A stretch of 64,000 bases of DNA from Pseudobdellovibrionaceae bacterium (GTDB taxonomy: Bacteria > Bdellovibrionota > Bdellovibrionia > Bdellovibrionales > Bdellovibrionaceae). Location: positions 50,260-114,259 of the forward strand of contig JABWCN010000003.1 in the NCBI GenBank assembly GCA_013359135.1, in the 5' to 3' direction. Positions within the stretch are counted from its first letter, which is position 1; each line of letters starts with the position of its first letter. Made by a program: the position numbers and the translations under genes. A model generated the notes under the pieces. The model was given only the letters and a program-made list of their open reading frames with translations, was not told the DNA's origin and made no database searches. Below are positions 17,015-26,128 of this stretch, piece after piece.

Positions 17015-18048
17015 TGGATTCTATAAAAACTATTGTTTTAAAAACACTGCGCCAACTATTAAGCTTTAACACTCTTAGCAAAGCTCTTTTGATCCTTATA
17101 TTTTCTGTCATTTTTATTTTTGTTCTCTTTCCTACAAAGGATTTAAGTGACGTCGTTTCTCAGAATGTTTCTAAATTTACCCAAAATCAATTTTACCTAG
17201 AGTTTGACAACATTGAGTTTAATCTTCTCTCTGAACTTGGGGTAAAACTTGATAATGTTTACCTTGAAACTCCACGAACTGCCCCATTAAATATTCGCGA
17301 ATTAATTGCTTTGCCTGCAATATCTACTTTTCTCTACAAAAAACCCCAAGGAAAGTTACATTTAAAAGGAATTTTCAAAGGCGATATTGAAGTCAATATC
17401 ACAAAACATCGAGAGGATAGTTCTAGTGAGAGTAAAGTTGAACGCAGTGAAATTAGCGTTGAAGCAAATAAGTTAGACTTAAAAGAACTCAAAAACTTTC
17501 TTTCACTTCCTGTAAGCCTAAAAGGACGTTTGAACTTATCCACAAAAGTCATTACCCCTTTACTGACAAATGATACCCCAGAAGGGGTAAACACTAACTC
17601 AACACCTGCCGCCACAGAAATCCAAGATCTGACTTTAACTATAAAAAACTTTGAACTACCTCAGACAACTCTTGACCAAAACGGTTCCATTCCCATTGAT
17701 ATTCCCGGAATTAAGCTTTCAGAGTTAGTAATTAAGGCCCGATACTTTGGTAACAAACTCGTTCTAAGCGAAATCAAATTAGGTAAAGACAGCGATGAGC
17801 TTCTTGGTACTATCAAGGGAGATATGAATTTCTCACCTATGATTGGTATGGGTATGCCAATGCTAAATCAATATGAACTCTCTTTAGACTTAAAAATGAA
17901 AAAATCATTCTACGATAAAATATACCTGACTCTATCGATTCTAAATGCTGGTAGTTATTTCTCCCCCATCTCTGGAGGCTATCAATTTAAATCCAAATTA
18001 AAAGGTGCAGGAACTTATTCTGTCCCTCGCTTTGACGCTTATAGATAA
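17014..18048 (+). CDS. gspN: Type II secretion protein GspN
   Basis: A 344-residue protein with one N-terminal transmembrane helix at about 23-40 and a long beta-rich periplasmic part with repeated 'GKLHLKGIFKGDIEV'- and 'LKGRLNLSTKVITP'-type strands, as in GspN/AsmA-like domains. GspN is an accessory type II secretion component found in delta-like lineages. It shares one base with the gspM stop and ends the first secretion gene block; ssb follows after about 170 bases. Confidence 0.82.
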   Translation: MDSIKTIVLKTLRQLLSFNTLSKALLILIFSVIFIFVLFPTKDLSDVVSQNVSKFTQNQFYLEFDNIEFNLLSELGVKLDNVYLETPRTAPLNIRELIALPAISTFLYKKPQGKLHLKGIFKGDIEVNITKHREDSSSESKVERSEISVEANKLDLKELKNFLSLPVSLKGRLNLSTKVITPLLTNDTPEGVNTNSTPAATEIQDLTLTIKNFELPQTTLDQNGSIPIDIPGIKLSELVIKARYFGNKLVLSEIKLGKDSDELLGTIKGDMNFSPMIGMGMPMLNQYELSLDLKMKKSFYDKIYLTLSILNAGSYFSPISGGYQFKSKLKGAGTYSVPRFDAYR

Positions 18049-18102
18049 ACCTGAAAACACCGTCCACAACTAATCTATCTTAGGATAGCCACCTCCGAAT
18101 TT

Positions 18103-18126
18103 AGCCTTTTTTTTGGGCTTTTTTTT
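18103..18126 (+). terminator. Weak terminator after gspL-M-N
   Basis: AGCC at 18103-18106 can pair with GGCT at 18116-18119 around a T-rich loop and is followed by a run of T. The stem is short; a separate small hairpin CTATC/GATAG sits just upstream at 18075-18088. Confidence 0.35.
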
Positions 18127-18219
18127 ATAAAATTATCAGTTATGACGGTTTTTAATTTGCAACCTGAAGACTCATTCAATAAAAACAATAGTTGTTTTTG
18201 ATCACATTAAAGGAGCAAT

Positions 18220-18660
18220 ATGGCAGGCATTAACAAAGTCATCTTAGTAGGTCGTTTAGGTAATAATCCCGATTTAAAAACTCTTTCCCCTGGTAACATG
18301 GTAGCTACTTTCAGCGTGGCTACAAGCGATACTTGGACCAAAGATGGACAACGCCAAGAAAGAACGGAATGGCACCGTGTGGTAGTTTGGGGAAAACAGG
18401 CCGAAAATTGTTCTAAGTATTTATCAAAAGGTAGACAGGTTTACATTGAAGGAAAACTTCAAACTCGTCAGTGGGAAGACCAACAAGGACAGAAAAAATA
18501 TTCTACTGAAGTAGTAGCTCAAACGGTTCAGTTTCTTGGTAGCACTGGTGCTGAAGCCTCTGGTGGAGGTTCCTACTCTCAAGGTTCTAATGATGGTTTC
18601 GACACTCAAGATTTTGGCCCTGAACCTAAGTTTGATGCCAATGACGAAATTCCTTTTTAA
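18220..18660 (+). CDS. ssb: Single-stranded DNA-binding protein
   Basis: A 146-residue SSB. The OB fold begins '[17 protein letters not shown]' and contains '[23 protein letters not shown]' and '[18 protein letters not shown]', all standard SSB blocks. A Gly/Ser-rich linker leads to the acidic tip 'NDEIPF' that recruits replication and repair partners. AAAGGAG precedes the ATG. It is flanked by its own terminator, so it is an independent unit lying within the split type II secretion locus. Confidence 0.97.
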   Translation: MAGINKVILVGRLGNNPDLKTLSPGNMVATFSVATSDTWTKDGQRQERTEWHRVVVWGKQAENCSKYLSKGRQVYIEGKLQTRQWEDQQGQKKYSTEVVAQTVQFLGSTGAEASGGGSYSQGSNDGFDTQDFGPEPKFDANDEIPF

Positions 18661-18695
18661 TTTAAGGGTAAAAATCTAATATTTATTCTTTTTTG

Positions 18696-18727
18696 AAAAA
18701 AAGAGAAAGTGACCTTTCTCTTTTTTT
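18696..18727 (+). terminator. Strong intrinsic terminator of ssb
   Basis: A 14-base perfect stem (A-rich arm 18696-18709, T-rich arm 18714-18727) with a TGAC loop; the T-rich arm supplies the U tract. Confidence 0.92.
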
Positions 18728-18745
18728 ATTCTAGCCTTATCTAGG

Positions 18746-19114
18746 ATGAGGCTAATTCTAAATTTTAAATACTTAATCTTTTTCATTTGCATACTAACCA
18801 TGTTCTTATCATCCTGCTCTATCTATCAGTCAGATGGTAGAAAGAAATTCGAAGCTGAAATCTCTTCTTCAATTCCACAGGCTTCACAACTGTCATGTGT
18901 TGAAGAAAAAAAATTGAGCCAAAACCTCATTATTGGCTATTACAACAACAATCAAAAAAATTACTATATCCTTAGCGAACCCAACTCAGGTCAAGTTGTC
19001 ATCGCCTACAGACAACCTGATTCATCAGACTATTGCCTAACAAGACCTATCGATAGGTCTTATTTTACTGAAAATAGCGCACTCATATTCCAAAAAATAG
19101 ACACCTGGCCTTGA
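18746..19114 (+). CDS. Small lipoprotein, unknown
   Basis: A 122-residue lipoprotein with leader and lipobox LSSC (Cys24). The mature part of about 99 residues has two further cysteines (near 'LSCVEEK' and 'DYCLTRP') likely to be disulfide-linked. No family recognised. The ATG overlaps the only purine-rich stretch (AGGATGAGG), so the ribosome site is weak. It sits 32 bases before the outer-membrane protein gene and ahead of gspF; a role alongside secretion (for example a pilotin-like lipoprotein) is possible but only positional. Confidence 0.6.
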   Translation: MRLILNFKYLIFFICILTMFLSSCSIYQSDGRKKFEAEISSSIPQASQLSCVEEKKLSQNLIIGYYNNNQKNYYILSEPNSGQVVIAYRQPDSSDYCLTRPIDRSYFTENSALIFQKIDTWP

Positions 19115-19146
19115 GAAACTAACACGACTCACCGAAAATAAGTTAT

Positions 19147-20019
19147 ATGAAGACGTCATTACTAATTTTACTTTTATTGTGTGTATTTCACTCTTTTAGC
19201 TCCTACTCTCAGACTGTACAGAAAATAGGAAAAACTGAAATTCTTTTCCAACTCAATGACAGAGCTGTTGAAAAAGATCAGGAATTTTTTGTCGTGGATA
19301 GCACAGGAAAAAAAAGAGCTCTAGTTAAAGTCACTGTTTTTAACTCACAGCAAGCTAAAGCAAAAATTATCAAAGGAAAAGTGGAAGACATAAAGGTGGG
19401 GATGCGTATTGCAGACAGATCACCAGCAAACATCGGAGAAACAACTACAGCACAAGGCCTGCCTAGTGGTTTAAAATCAAAATATTCCTGGGGAGCTCTT
19501 GGATCTTACATGATGAACTCAATGAATGCGAAGTTTTCATATAATAACACTAATCAAACAGCATCCATGAGCGGTTCCGGCTTTGGAGCTCTTGGATATT
19601 TTGATTATACCCTAAACAAAGACCTACAAATCAGAGCTCTTGGCGGTTTAGAGCAGTTCTCTGCAAAACAGTCTAAAGAGACAGCTGTCTGCGCTAAGGG
19701 AACTTCTGGCGACTGTAATGTCAGCATTTCCTATTTATCGATGTATGGAGTTGGAAAATACAACATCACAAAATCTAAAAACAAGTTTTGGGTTGGAGCT
19801 GGAATGGGTTATCTGATGGCGATGTCAAAATCATCGACTGTTCTTGATACTAGCCTGATAACCTCAAATCAAGTTTTATCCTTAGCCCTTGGTTTGGACA
19901 TGGGATTAGGTGGAAATAAAATTTTACCAATGTCCTTGGAATATTCCCTGTTCCCTTCATCCGCAACAGTTAGCGCCAGTTTTATTAGTTTGAAAGTAGG
20001 TATTGGTTTTGGAATGTGA
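19147..20019 (+). CDS. Predicted outer-membrane beta-barrel protein
   Basis: A 290-residue protein with a signal peptide (hydrophobic residues 4-20, 'SYSQT' cleavage region). Residues 25-100 form a small beta domain. From about 115 onward there are alternating hydrophobic strands rich in Gly, Ser, Tyr and Phe ('SWGALGSYMMNSMNAKFSY', 'FGALGYFDYTL', 'FWVGAGMGYLM', 'LALGLDMGLGG'), ending 'SLKVGIGFGM', which reads as an eight-to-ten-stranded barrel. It lies between a small lipoprotein gene and gspF on the same strand. Function unknown. Confidence 0.65.
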   Translation: MKTSLLILLLLCVFHSFSSYSQTVQKIGKTEILFQLNDRAVEKDQEFFVVDSTGKKRALVKVTVFNSQQAKAKIIKGKVEDIKVGMRIADRSPANIGETTTAQGLPSGLKSKYSWGALGSYMMNSMNAKFSYNNTNQTASMSGSGFGALGYFDYTLNKDLQIRALGGLEQFSAKQSKETAVCAKGTSGDCNVSISYLSMYGVGKYNITKSKNKFWVGAGMGYLMAMSKSSTVLDTSLITSNQVLSLALGLDMGLGGNKILPMSLEYSLFPSSATVSASFISLKVGIGFGM

Positions 20020-20086
20020 TAATAATTAAGTTACAGAGTCTATAAAGTTCCTTTACATTTTCACACCCTATGTTTAAAATTTTAAA

Positions 20087-21304
20087 ATGCCAATTTTTGA
20101 GTATAAGGGAATTAATCAAGCCGGAAAAAATAAATCTGGAGTTATAGATGCTGAAAATTTAAAAGCTGCTAGAGCACGCCTCAAAAAAGATGGTATTTTT
20201 GTCACTGATCTTAAAAATAAAATCAAAGCACAAAGTAAAAAACAAAGTTCTTCTTTATTTCAAAAAAATGTTCCCATTAAAGATCTCGCTTTGATGACGA
20301 GACAGTTAGCCGTCCTTATCAAATCACAGATTCCTTTAGTTGATGCCTTAGCTGCGGTCAGTGAGCAGGTAGAAAATCCTACACTAGCCGTGGCCATGGG
20401 TGATTGTAAAAACATGGTAAATGAGGGCAGTCCTTTTTTTAAATCCTTAGCCAAGTATCCTCATATATTTGACAACATTTATATTTGCATGTGTGAGGCC
20501 GGAGAAATGTCAGGAAGTCTTGAAGTGATTCTCTCTCGACTAGCTGATTTTACTGAATCAGCTGCTAAGCTCAGACAAAAAGTGTCCAGCGCCATGACCT
20601 ACCCTATTATTATGCTGGTAGTTGTATTTATAATTCTTATGGGTTTATTTACCTTTGTTATTCCTAAGATGGTTACCATCTTCGAATCTGCTCCAGAGTT
20701 ACAGCTACCTTGGTATACTCAAGTGATCATTGATATTTCTACATTCATGACAAATTTTTGGTATGTCATTTTAATTGTTCTTGGTTCTGTTTACTTTTCA
20801 TTTATGAATTGGAAGAAGTCACCAACGGGCAGGCCTCAGTGGGACGCTATCTCTTTAAAGCTCCCCGTCTTTGGTCCTGTAATACAAATGGTTGGCGTGA
20901 GTCGTTTCACAAGAACCCTTGCCACTCTTTTAACTGGTGGTGTCCCAATGCTGATGGCCCTGGATATAGTCAGAAATGTCGTTGATAACGAAGTCATTGC
21001 TAAAGCTATTGATGATGCCAGAAATAATATTTCTGAAGGGGAAAGTATTGCAGGACCTTTAAGTCGATCTGGGCAATTTCCACCGATTGTAATCCATATG
21101 GTTAAGATAGGTGAAAAAACAGGAGAGCTTGAAAATATGCTCACCCAAGTTTCTGATGCCTATGACTTTTCAGTACAAAATAAAATTGAGGGCATGACAT
21201 CACTCATCACACCTGTAATCACTATCATTATGGGAGGTGTCGTCATGATTATTGTATTATCGATCGTGATCCCAATGTTTGAGATGACAAATCTAGGTCA
21301 ATAA
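20087..21304 (+). CDS. gspF: Type II secretion inner-membrane protein GspF
   Basis: A 405-residue polytopic platform protein. The N-terminus 'MPIFEYKGINQAGK' and the repeated GspF domain (about 70-190 and 275-395) with 'LALMTRQLAVLIKSQIPLV' and 'FTRTLATLLTGGVPMLMAL' are diagnostic. Three transmembrane helices are visible, at about 170-195, 220-240 and 370-395. GspF connects the GspE ATPase to pseudopilus assembly. It opens the gspF-K block; gspE is not in the window, although it is usually adjacent. Confidence 0.96.
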   Translation: MPIFEYKGINQAGKNKSGVIDAENLKAARARLKKDGIFVTDLKNKIKAQSKKQSSSLFQKNVPIKDLALMTRQLAVLIKSQIPLVDALAAVSEQVENPTLAVAMGDCKNMVNEGSPFFKSLAKYPHIFDNIYICMCEAGEMSGSLEVILSRLADFTESAAKLRQKVSSAMTYPIIMLVVVFIILMGLFTFVIPKMVTIFESAPELQLPWYTQVIIDISTFMTNFWYVILIVLGSVYFSFMNWKKSPTGRPQWDAISLKLPVFGPVIQMVGVSRFTRTLATLLTGGVPMLMALDIVRNVVDNEVIAKAIDDARNNISEGESIAGPLSRSGQFPPIVIHMVKIGEKTGELENMLTQVSDAYDFSVQNKIEGMTSLITPVITIIMGGVVMIIVLSIVIPMFEMTNLGQ

Positions 21305-21361
21305 CGTTTAATAATAAAATCCATCTGTAGATCCAAGAACAGGAATTTGAAAGGAATGATT

Positions 21362-21829
21362 ATGCAAATAAACAATTTAACCTCTGATACTGAAAGCTCA
21401 CAAAGAAAAAGCTTAAAATCCGAAAAAGGTTTTACCCTTGTTGAAATCATGATTGTGCTTGCTATTTTAGGTTCCATTTTTGCCTTGCTGGCAGGACGTT
21501 TTGCTGGCGCTAGAGATAAAGCTAAAATCAAAGAAGCGCATATTCAAATGGGACAAATTGCCAATGCTCTGTCTCAATACAACCTTGATTGCGGAAAGTA
21601 CCCTCAAGCTTTAGACGCTCTAAAAAAAGCTGATGACTGTAAAAACTGGGGTCCAACAGCCTACCATCAAGGTAAATTGGTTGATCCTTGGAATAATCCT
21701 TATGTCTATGAACTCTCAGGAACTGATTTCACACTAAAATCTTACGGAAAAGATGGAAAAGAAAACGGAAGTGGCTTTGATAAGGACATTATTTGGGGTG
21801 AAGAAGAAGAAGGCGCTAGTAAAAACTAA
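21362..21829 (+). CDS. gspG: Major pseudopilin GspG
   Basis: I choose ATG 21362 because AAGGA sits six bases upstream. It encodes a short polar leader, then the prepilin peptidase site Gly23/Phe24 ('KG-FTLVEIMIVLAIL') with Glu at +5. The periplasmic part has the GspG pattern: 'AKIKEAHIQMGQIANALSQYNLDCGKYP', 'DPWNNPYVYEL', and the calcium loop 'GKDGKENGSGFDKDI' with conserved Asp residues. It is the main subunit of the secretion pseudopilus. Its 3' end overlaps the start of gspH. Confidence 0.95.
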   Translation: MQINNLTSDTESSQRKSLKSEKGFTLVEIMIVLAILGSIFALLAGRFAGARDKAKIKEAHIQMGQIANALSQYNLDCGKYPQALDALKKADDCKNWGPTAYHQGKLVDPWNNPYVYELSGTDFTLKSYGKDGKENGSGFDKDIIWGEEEEGASKN

Positions 21830-22403
21830 TTCTTCCTCTGGATTTACTCTTATAGAAATACTCATTGTTCTAGGTATCCTAGCTGCTGTCATGGCGCTAG
21901 GACTTGGGCGTATTAGAAAAAATGAAAATAACATCAAAAAAAGCCTGCGCGAAATTTCTGTTTTATCACGAGAAATCCGTAATCATGCTCGATTAACTCA
22001 ATCTACAATGCGTTTGATGATTGATATCTCTGAAAAAGAATCTAAATTTTGGGTTGAAAAAGGCGATAGTTCGACATTAAGAGATCCCAAAGAAATTTTC
22101 AAAAAAGATCCTGAGCCTACTGATGACAAAAAAAAACCTGCTTTCAGCTTATACAAAAAACTAACAAAAAAAGTAAAACCACTAGAGAAAGGCATTAGTT
22201 TTAAATCTCTTGAGGTAGAAAATATGGAAGCCCTCACCGATGGACTCTCTGCTATCTATTACTCTCCAGAAGGTTATGTCGAAGCTAGTATCCTTCAGCT
22301 CACTGATGGTAAAAACACTTGGTCATTGATTTTCAACCCTCTGACTGGCTTTGTCGATATCACTGAAGAGGCAAAAACACTAAAGGATATCACCAGACAA
22401 TGA
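21753..22403 (+). CDS. gspH: Minor pseudopilin GspH
   Basis: A 216-residue class III prepilin with cleavage site Gly30/Phe31 ('SSG-FTLIEILIVLGIL'). Start is uncertain. ATG 21753 has a purine tract (GGAAAAG) directly before it but gives a 30-residue leader and a 77-base overlap with gspG. GTG 21798 gives a more usual 15-residue basic leader and a 32-base overlap. The C-terminal domain is beta-rich as expected for GspH. It overlaps gspI by four bases, so translational coupling along the operon is likely. Confidence 0.85.
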   Translation: MEKKTEVALIRTLFGVKKKKALVKTNSSSGFTLIEILIVLGILAAVMALGLGRIRKNENNIKKSLREISVLSREIRNHARLTQSTMRLMIDISEKESKFWVEKGDSSTLRDPKEIFKKDPEPTDDKKKPAFSLYKKLTKKVKPLEKGISFKSLEVENMEALTDGLSAIYYSPEGYVEASILQLTDGKNTWSLIFNPLTGFVDITEEAKTLKDITRQ

Positions 22404-22942
22404 TGTTAAATCGCAAAAGCGCCTCTACTCGTTTTATTACCACCGACGCAAGAGGGTTCACCTTGCTTGAGGTGCTTATTGCGATGATGATCATGGCCTC
22501 GGGAATTTTACTACTTTCTCAATCTTGGAGTTCGTCTTATAATCGGATCAAAAAAACTCAATCAAATGTAGAAGTTGCGGCCCTTCTAGAAAGAAAAATT
22601 GCCGAAATCGATATGAAATATCGTGGAAAACCCATTGAATCCATACCAGAAGAGGAAGGCGATGAGTTTGAAGGACATCCAGAATATTCCTGGAAACTAA
22701 AATCACAAAAATTTGAAATGCCTGATTTGACCTCTGTACTTATAGGCAGAGATGGTGGAGTTGATCAAATGATGATGAATTTAATGAAACAATTCTCTGA
22801 ACACCTTTCTAAGTCTATAAAAGAAGTTAAAATCACCGTAATCCGAAAAGTAAAAAACAAAGAATATGAATATTCCGCCACAATGATGTTTGTAGACTTT
22901 GACAAACAACTTCCAATCCCTTCTATACCAGGAAGCCTTTAG
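22400..22942 (+). CDS. gspI: Minor pseudopilin GspI
   Basis: A 180-residue prepilin with cleavage at Gly19/Phe20 ('ARG-FTLLEVLIAMMIMASGIL'), Glu at +5, and the GspI feature of a small domain after the helix ('EVAALLERKIAEIDMKYRGKP'). GspI forms the tip complex with GspJ and GspK. Its start overlaps the gspH stop (ATGATG) and it ends two bases before gspJ. Confidence 0.9.
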   Translation: MMLNRKSASTRFITTDARGFTLLEVLIAMMIMASGILLLSQSWSSSYNRIKKTQSNVEVAALLERKIAEIDMKYRGKPIESIPEEEGDEFEGHPEYSWKLKSQKFEMPDLTSVLIGRDGGVDQMMMNLMKQFSEHLSKSIKEVKITVIRKVKNKEYEYSATMMFVDFDKQLPIPSIPGSL

Positions 22943-22944
22943 TT

Positions 22945-23844
22945 ATGAAAAAGATTAAAGGATTTACCCTGATTGAAGTACTTATTTCTATCGCCATCAT
23001 GAGTACCTTGGGATTATTGGCAGCTCAAGCTATCAGACAAGCTATTTCACAAAAAAAAATTATCCAAGAAATGGTTAATGAAACTTCCCGCCTACGTGAT
23101 GCCATGAAAATTCTTGAGCGTGACATTAACCTAGCCTACCATCACCGCGATTGGGAAAAAGAAGTGATAGATCTAGCTAAGAAAAATAAAAAATCCACAT
23201 CATCAACGACCCAAATGCAACAGATCACTCAATATGATTCTAGTGGACTTCCCGTAACTAGTCTCGAAGAAGCTACCATTGTCGAGGCAAAGCGCCAAGA
23301 TCCGGTAACCCAATTCATTGGTAAAGAAAATGAGGTTCATTTTGTAACTAAAAACACTGGTCGCATTGTTAAAGATCAAGCTCAAGCTGATTTTGTCGAA
23401 GTGGGCTACGCACTGAAAGATTGTCGAAGTGCCGATGGTAAAACTGAGTCTAAATGCTTATACCGTAGAACATCTCCTTGGGTTGATAAAGATGTCACCA
23501 AGGGAGGAACTGAAGTTTTACTGATGGAAAATATCACCGAGTTCAATCTACGCTATATGGGTAAAGGGAAGCAAGATTGGGTAAAGGACTGGCGTTCTGA
23601 TCAAGGTGGAGATGGCGCAACGAAAGATAATTTTCCTTGGTCAGTTGAAGTCTCTGTCACAGCTCAAAAAAAAGTAGATAAGACTGAAGGTAAAAAATAC
23701 TCCATGCAATTGATAATTCCCATTCATTTTCCAAATAACAAAGAAGACTTTGGTGCCATTGAATCTCCAACTACTAGTAATACAACTACCCAACCAACAC
23801 CAACTGCTACCCCAACTCCGGGGGGCGGCGGAACTGGTAACTAA
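22945..23844 (+). CDS. gspJ: Minor pseudopilin GspJ with Pro/Thr tail
   Basis: A 299-residue prepilin with a very short leader and cleavage at Gly6/Phe7 ('MKKIKG-FTLIEVLISIAI'). The GspJ core with 'LRDAMKILERDINLAYHHRDWE' and 'FNLRYMGKGKQDWV' follows. It is longer than usual because of an inserted Ser/Thr/Gln-rich stretch (about residues 80-100) and a low-complexity Pro/Thr-rich tail of about 25 residues ending in GGGGTGN. It is part of the tip complex with GspI and GspK. Confidence 0.9.
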   Translation: MKKIKGFTLIEVLISIAIMSTLGLLAAQAIRQAISQKKIIQEMVNETSRLRDAMKILERDINLAYHHRDWEKEVIDLAKKNKKSTSSTTQMQQITQYDSSGLPVTSLEEATIVEAKRQDPVTQFIGKENEVHFVTKNTGRIVKDQAQADFVEVGYALKDCRSADGKTESKCLYRRTSPWVDKDVTKGGTEVLLMENITEFNLRYMGKGKQDWVKDWRSDQGGDGATKDNFPWSVEVSVTAQKKVDKTEGKKYSMQLIIPIHFPNNKEDFGAIESPTTSNTTTQPTPTATPTPGGGGTGN

Positions 23845-23867
23845 AATTTAATGAAAGGCTTTGAAAA

Positions 23868-25172
23868 ATGAAAAAAATTAAATTTTTCCTTTCAAAAATT
23901 TTTTTAACACCCCTCTTTGAGAAATCAAAAACTCCCCGTTGGCCACGCCTAATACCTCTAAAAAAAGTAAATAATAATAAAGGAATTGCTCTGATCACAG
24001 CAATCACGGCCTTAACCTTAATGACTTATATAGCAATGGAAGTCACTTACGACACTCAAGTTGAATACGTCATCAATGCCGAACATTTAAATCGTATTAA
24101 AGCCTATTATGCGGCTCGCAGTGGTCTTGATATCTCACTACTTAGAATAAAAATTTATCAGACACTTCAGCAAAGCTTAGGTAAAAATCTTCCAAACAAT
24201 GGGATGGTTGAACAGATTTGGCAATTTCCACTGATGTGGCCTTTGCAATTACCTGACGGTCTAAATGAGGTTGATAAAGATCAAATAAAAGATAAGACCA
24301 AAGAATCTTTATTAGACTCAAGTTTTTCAACAGTCATCTCTGATGAAGGATCTAAAATTGATTTAAATAATTTAGTATCTCCATCCGAGTCGCTGAGAGA
24401 AATTACCAAAAAGCAGATTTTAACTATTTTTGAAAATAAAGTAAAAAGTGACGAAAACTTTTCCAAAGCCCATTCAGGATACCGTTTTGAAACTCTAGTC
24501 AATAATATCGCAGACTGGATGAGTAGTAAAAATGAAAGTTACAATGGAGGAGATAAACGCTCTGCCTATCGGAACAGTGGCGGCGAAGATTATCCTCCCA
24601 ATCGAGGTTTTAGAACTCTCCAAGAAGTTAGACTTGTTGCCGGTATGAATGACGAATTCTTTCGCTTACTAGAACCTCAAATCACTATCTATGGAATGCG
24701 CGGAATTAATCCCAATACCGCTTCGGCTGAAGTGATCAAATCCATAGACCCAACCATCACCAAAGAAATTGCAGATGAGGTGATTAAAAGACGAGCTGAC
24801 ATGCAATTAGGCGGGCCTTTTAAAGATGCAAATACTTTTTTTGAGTTTTTAGAACAAAAAGGAGCCAGACTCAGTATCAATCGTGATGAGTTTCCCATAG
24901 TTACAGATTCTTTTAGCAGTTTTAAAATTCAATCAATAGGCAACTTTGGATCCTCAAAAAAAGAAATAGAAGTAATCACCTTAGATCTTGCCAAAGTTGC
25001 AGAAAGAGCTGGCTCTATACAAAGTAAAGTTGATGAAAAAAACAATCCACAACCGAAACCAACTCCAACTCCCGGAGCCAGTTCGACCAGCACGTCTCAA
25101 AATCAGACAAGCTCAAACAAAGCCTCAATTCCTAAAGGATCACCACGGATTGTGTATTGGAGCGAAAAATAA
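23868..25172 (+). CDS. gspK: Minor pseudopilin GspK
   Basis: A 434-residue prepilin with an unusually long basic leader (39 residues) and cleavage before Ile40 ('NKG-IALITAITALTL'). Residue +5 is Thr instead of Glu, as is normal for GspK, the pseudopilus cap. The 'YAARSGLDISLLRI' block, the alpha domain and the helix-hairpin-helix-like 'GINPNTASAEVIKSI' are all present. A Pro/Ser/Thr-rich tail of about 40 residues precedes a short conserved-looking end. It closes the gspF-K block. Confidence 0.93.
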   Translation: MKKIKFFLSKIFLTPLFEKSKTPRWPRLIPLKKVNNNKGIALITAITALTLMTYIAMEVTYDTQVEYVINAEHLNRIKAYYAARSGLDISLLRIKIYQTLQQSLGKNLPNNGMVEQIWQFPLMWPLQLPDGLNEVDKDQIKDKTKESLLDSSFSTVISDEGSKIDLNNLVSPSESLREITKKQILTIFENKVKSDENFSKAHSGYRFETLVNNIADWMSSKNESYNGGDKRSAYRNSGGEDYPPNRGFRTLQEVRLVAGMNDEFFRLLEPQITIYGMRGINPNTASAEVIKSIDPTITKEIADEVIKRRADMQLGGPFKDANTFFEFLEQKGARLSINRDEFPIVTDSFSSFKIQSIGNFGSSKKEIEVITLDLAKVAERAGSIQSKVDEKNNPQPKPTPTPGASSTSTSQNQTSSNKASIPKGSPRIVYWSEK

Positions 25173-25346
25173 TTTCCACCAGTGTCTGACATTTTTGCGC
25201 CATTCTCAACCTGAGGCATGGCATAATCATGTTCCTTATGAGTTCTCTTTTTGAGATACTTTTTAGTCTTTACTTTCAACCACTTAACCTTGTTTCATTT
25301 TGACCTATGGCCAACTGCTTGCAATAGCTCTTAGTAAGAGGTCATT

Positions 25347-26126
25347 ATGAAAACACAAATATTAGTTCTAAAATTAACACTTATCTTATCAGCTTTGTTA
25401 TTTATCACTGCTTGCGGTTCTTCAAAAAATATGACTGATGATTATGCAACTTCAAGCCGTTTAAATACCTCGACTATCACATCAACTCAAACTGACAGTT
25501 CAAGACCTTTAGCTTATTGTAACCAAAGAAGTAACGATCAACTTGGGGTTGCAACAGCTTACTATAAATCTGGTGAGGTTATAGCAACTAACAGAATCTA
25601 CCTTAAAATTACAAAAATTCCTTCTTACTTTTCTGAAAGTAAAAACTATATCGAATTCCACAAATGGATGATGAATTCCGCTGGAGCAAAAGTCTGGGGA
25701 TCAGAGAAAATGTACTTTCACATTTATAGTATTGCTACTGGTGAGTTACTTTCAGAAAATAAAACCTATCTTTACTGGGCTGATTTACAAAAAGAAGCTC
25801 AAAGTGTTGGTGCAGCTACACCTGATCAGTTTTTTAAGAAAGTAAGACTCTTGATCGAACTTGAAGACTATGCTGGTGAATACGATGTGATCACAACTAA
25901 ATACTTCAACTCAAACGACAATTCACAACTTAGCTCTCTTGATTCTTTGATTCCAGTTTTTGATGCTGACCCTACAAAATATGCCTACGAAAAAGATGGA
26001 TCAACAAGGAATAGTACTCTCCAAGCTTTACACCCTTTCGCTAGCTACACTAATCAAGGGTGGACAAGTGCTACTTACCAAGCTAAAGCCAATGAATTTT
26101 GTAATGTTCTTAATAAGGCCCAATAA
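25347..26126 (+). CDS. Lipoprotein of unknown function
   Basis: A 259-residue lipoprotein: leader of 22 residues, lipobox ITAC (Cys23), then a Ser/Thr-rich linker to about residue 50. The rest is a mixed alpha/beta domain with 'WGSEKMYFHIYSIATGELLSENKTYLYW', and two cysteines (near residues 52 and 253) that could be bonded. GAGG lies eight bases before the ATG. No family is recognised. It is monocistronic, tail to tail with the next gene with a two-base gap. Confidence 0.7.
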   Translation: MKTQILVLKLTLILSALLFITACGSSKNMTDDYATSSRLNTSTITSTQTDSSRPLAYCNQRSNDQLGVATAYYKSGEVIATNRIYLKITKIPSYFSESKNYIEFHKWMMNSAGAKVWGSEKMYFHIYSIATGELLSENKTYLYWADLQKEAQSVGAATPDQFFKKVRLLIELEDYAGEYDVITTKYFNSNDNSQLSSLDSLIPVFDADPTKYAYEKDGSTRNSTLQALHPFASYTNQGWTSATYQAKANEFCNVLNKAQ

Positions 26127-26128
26127 CA

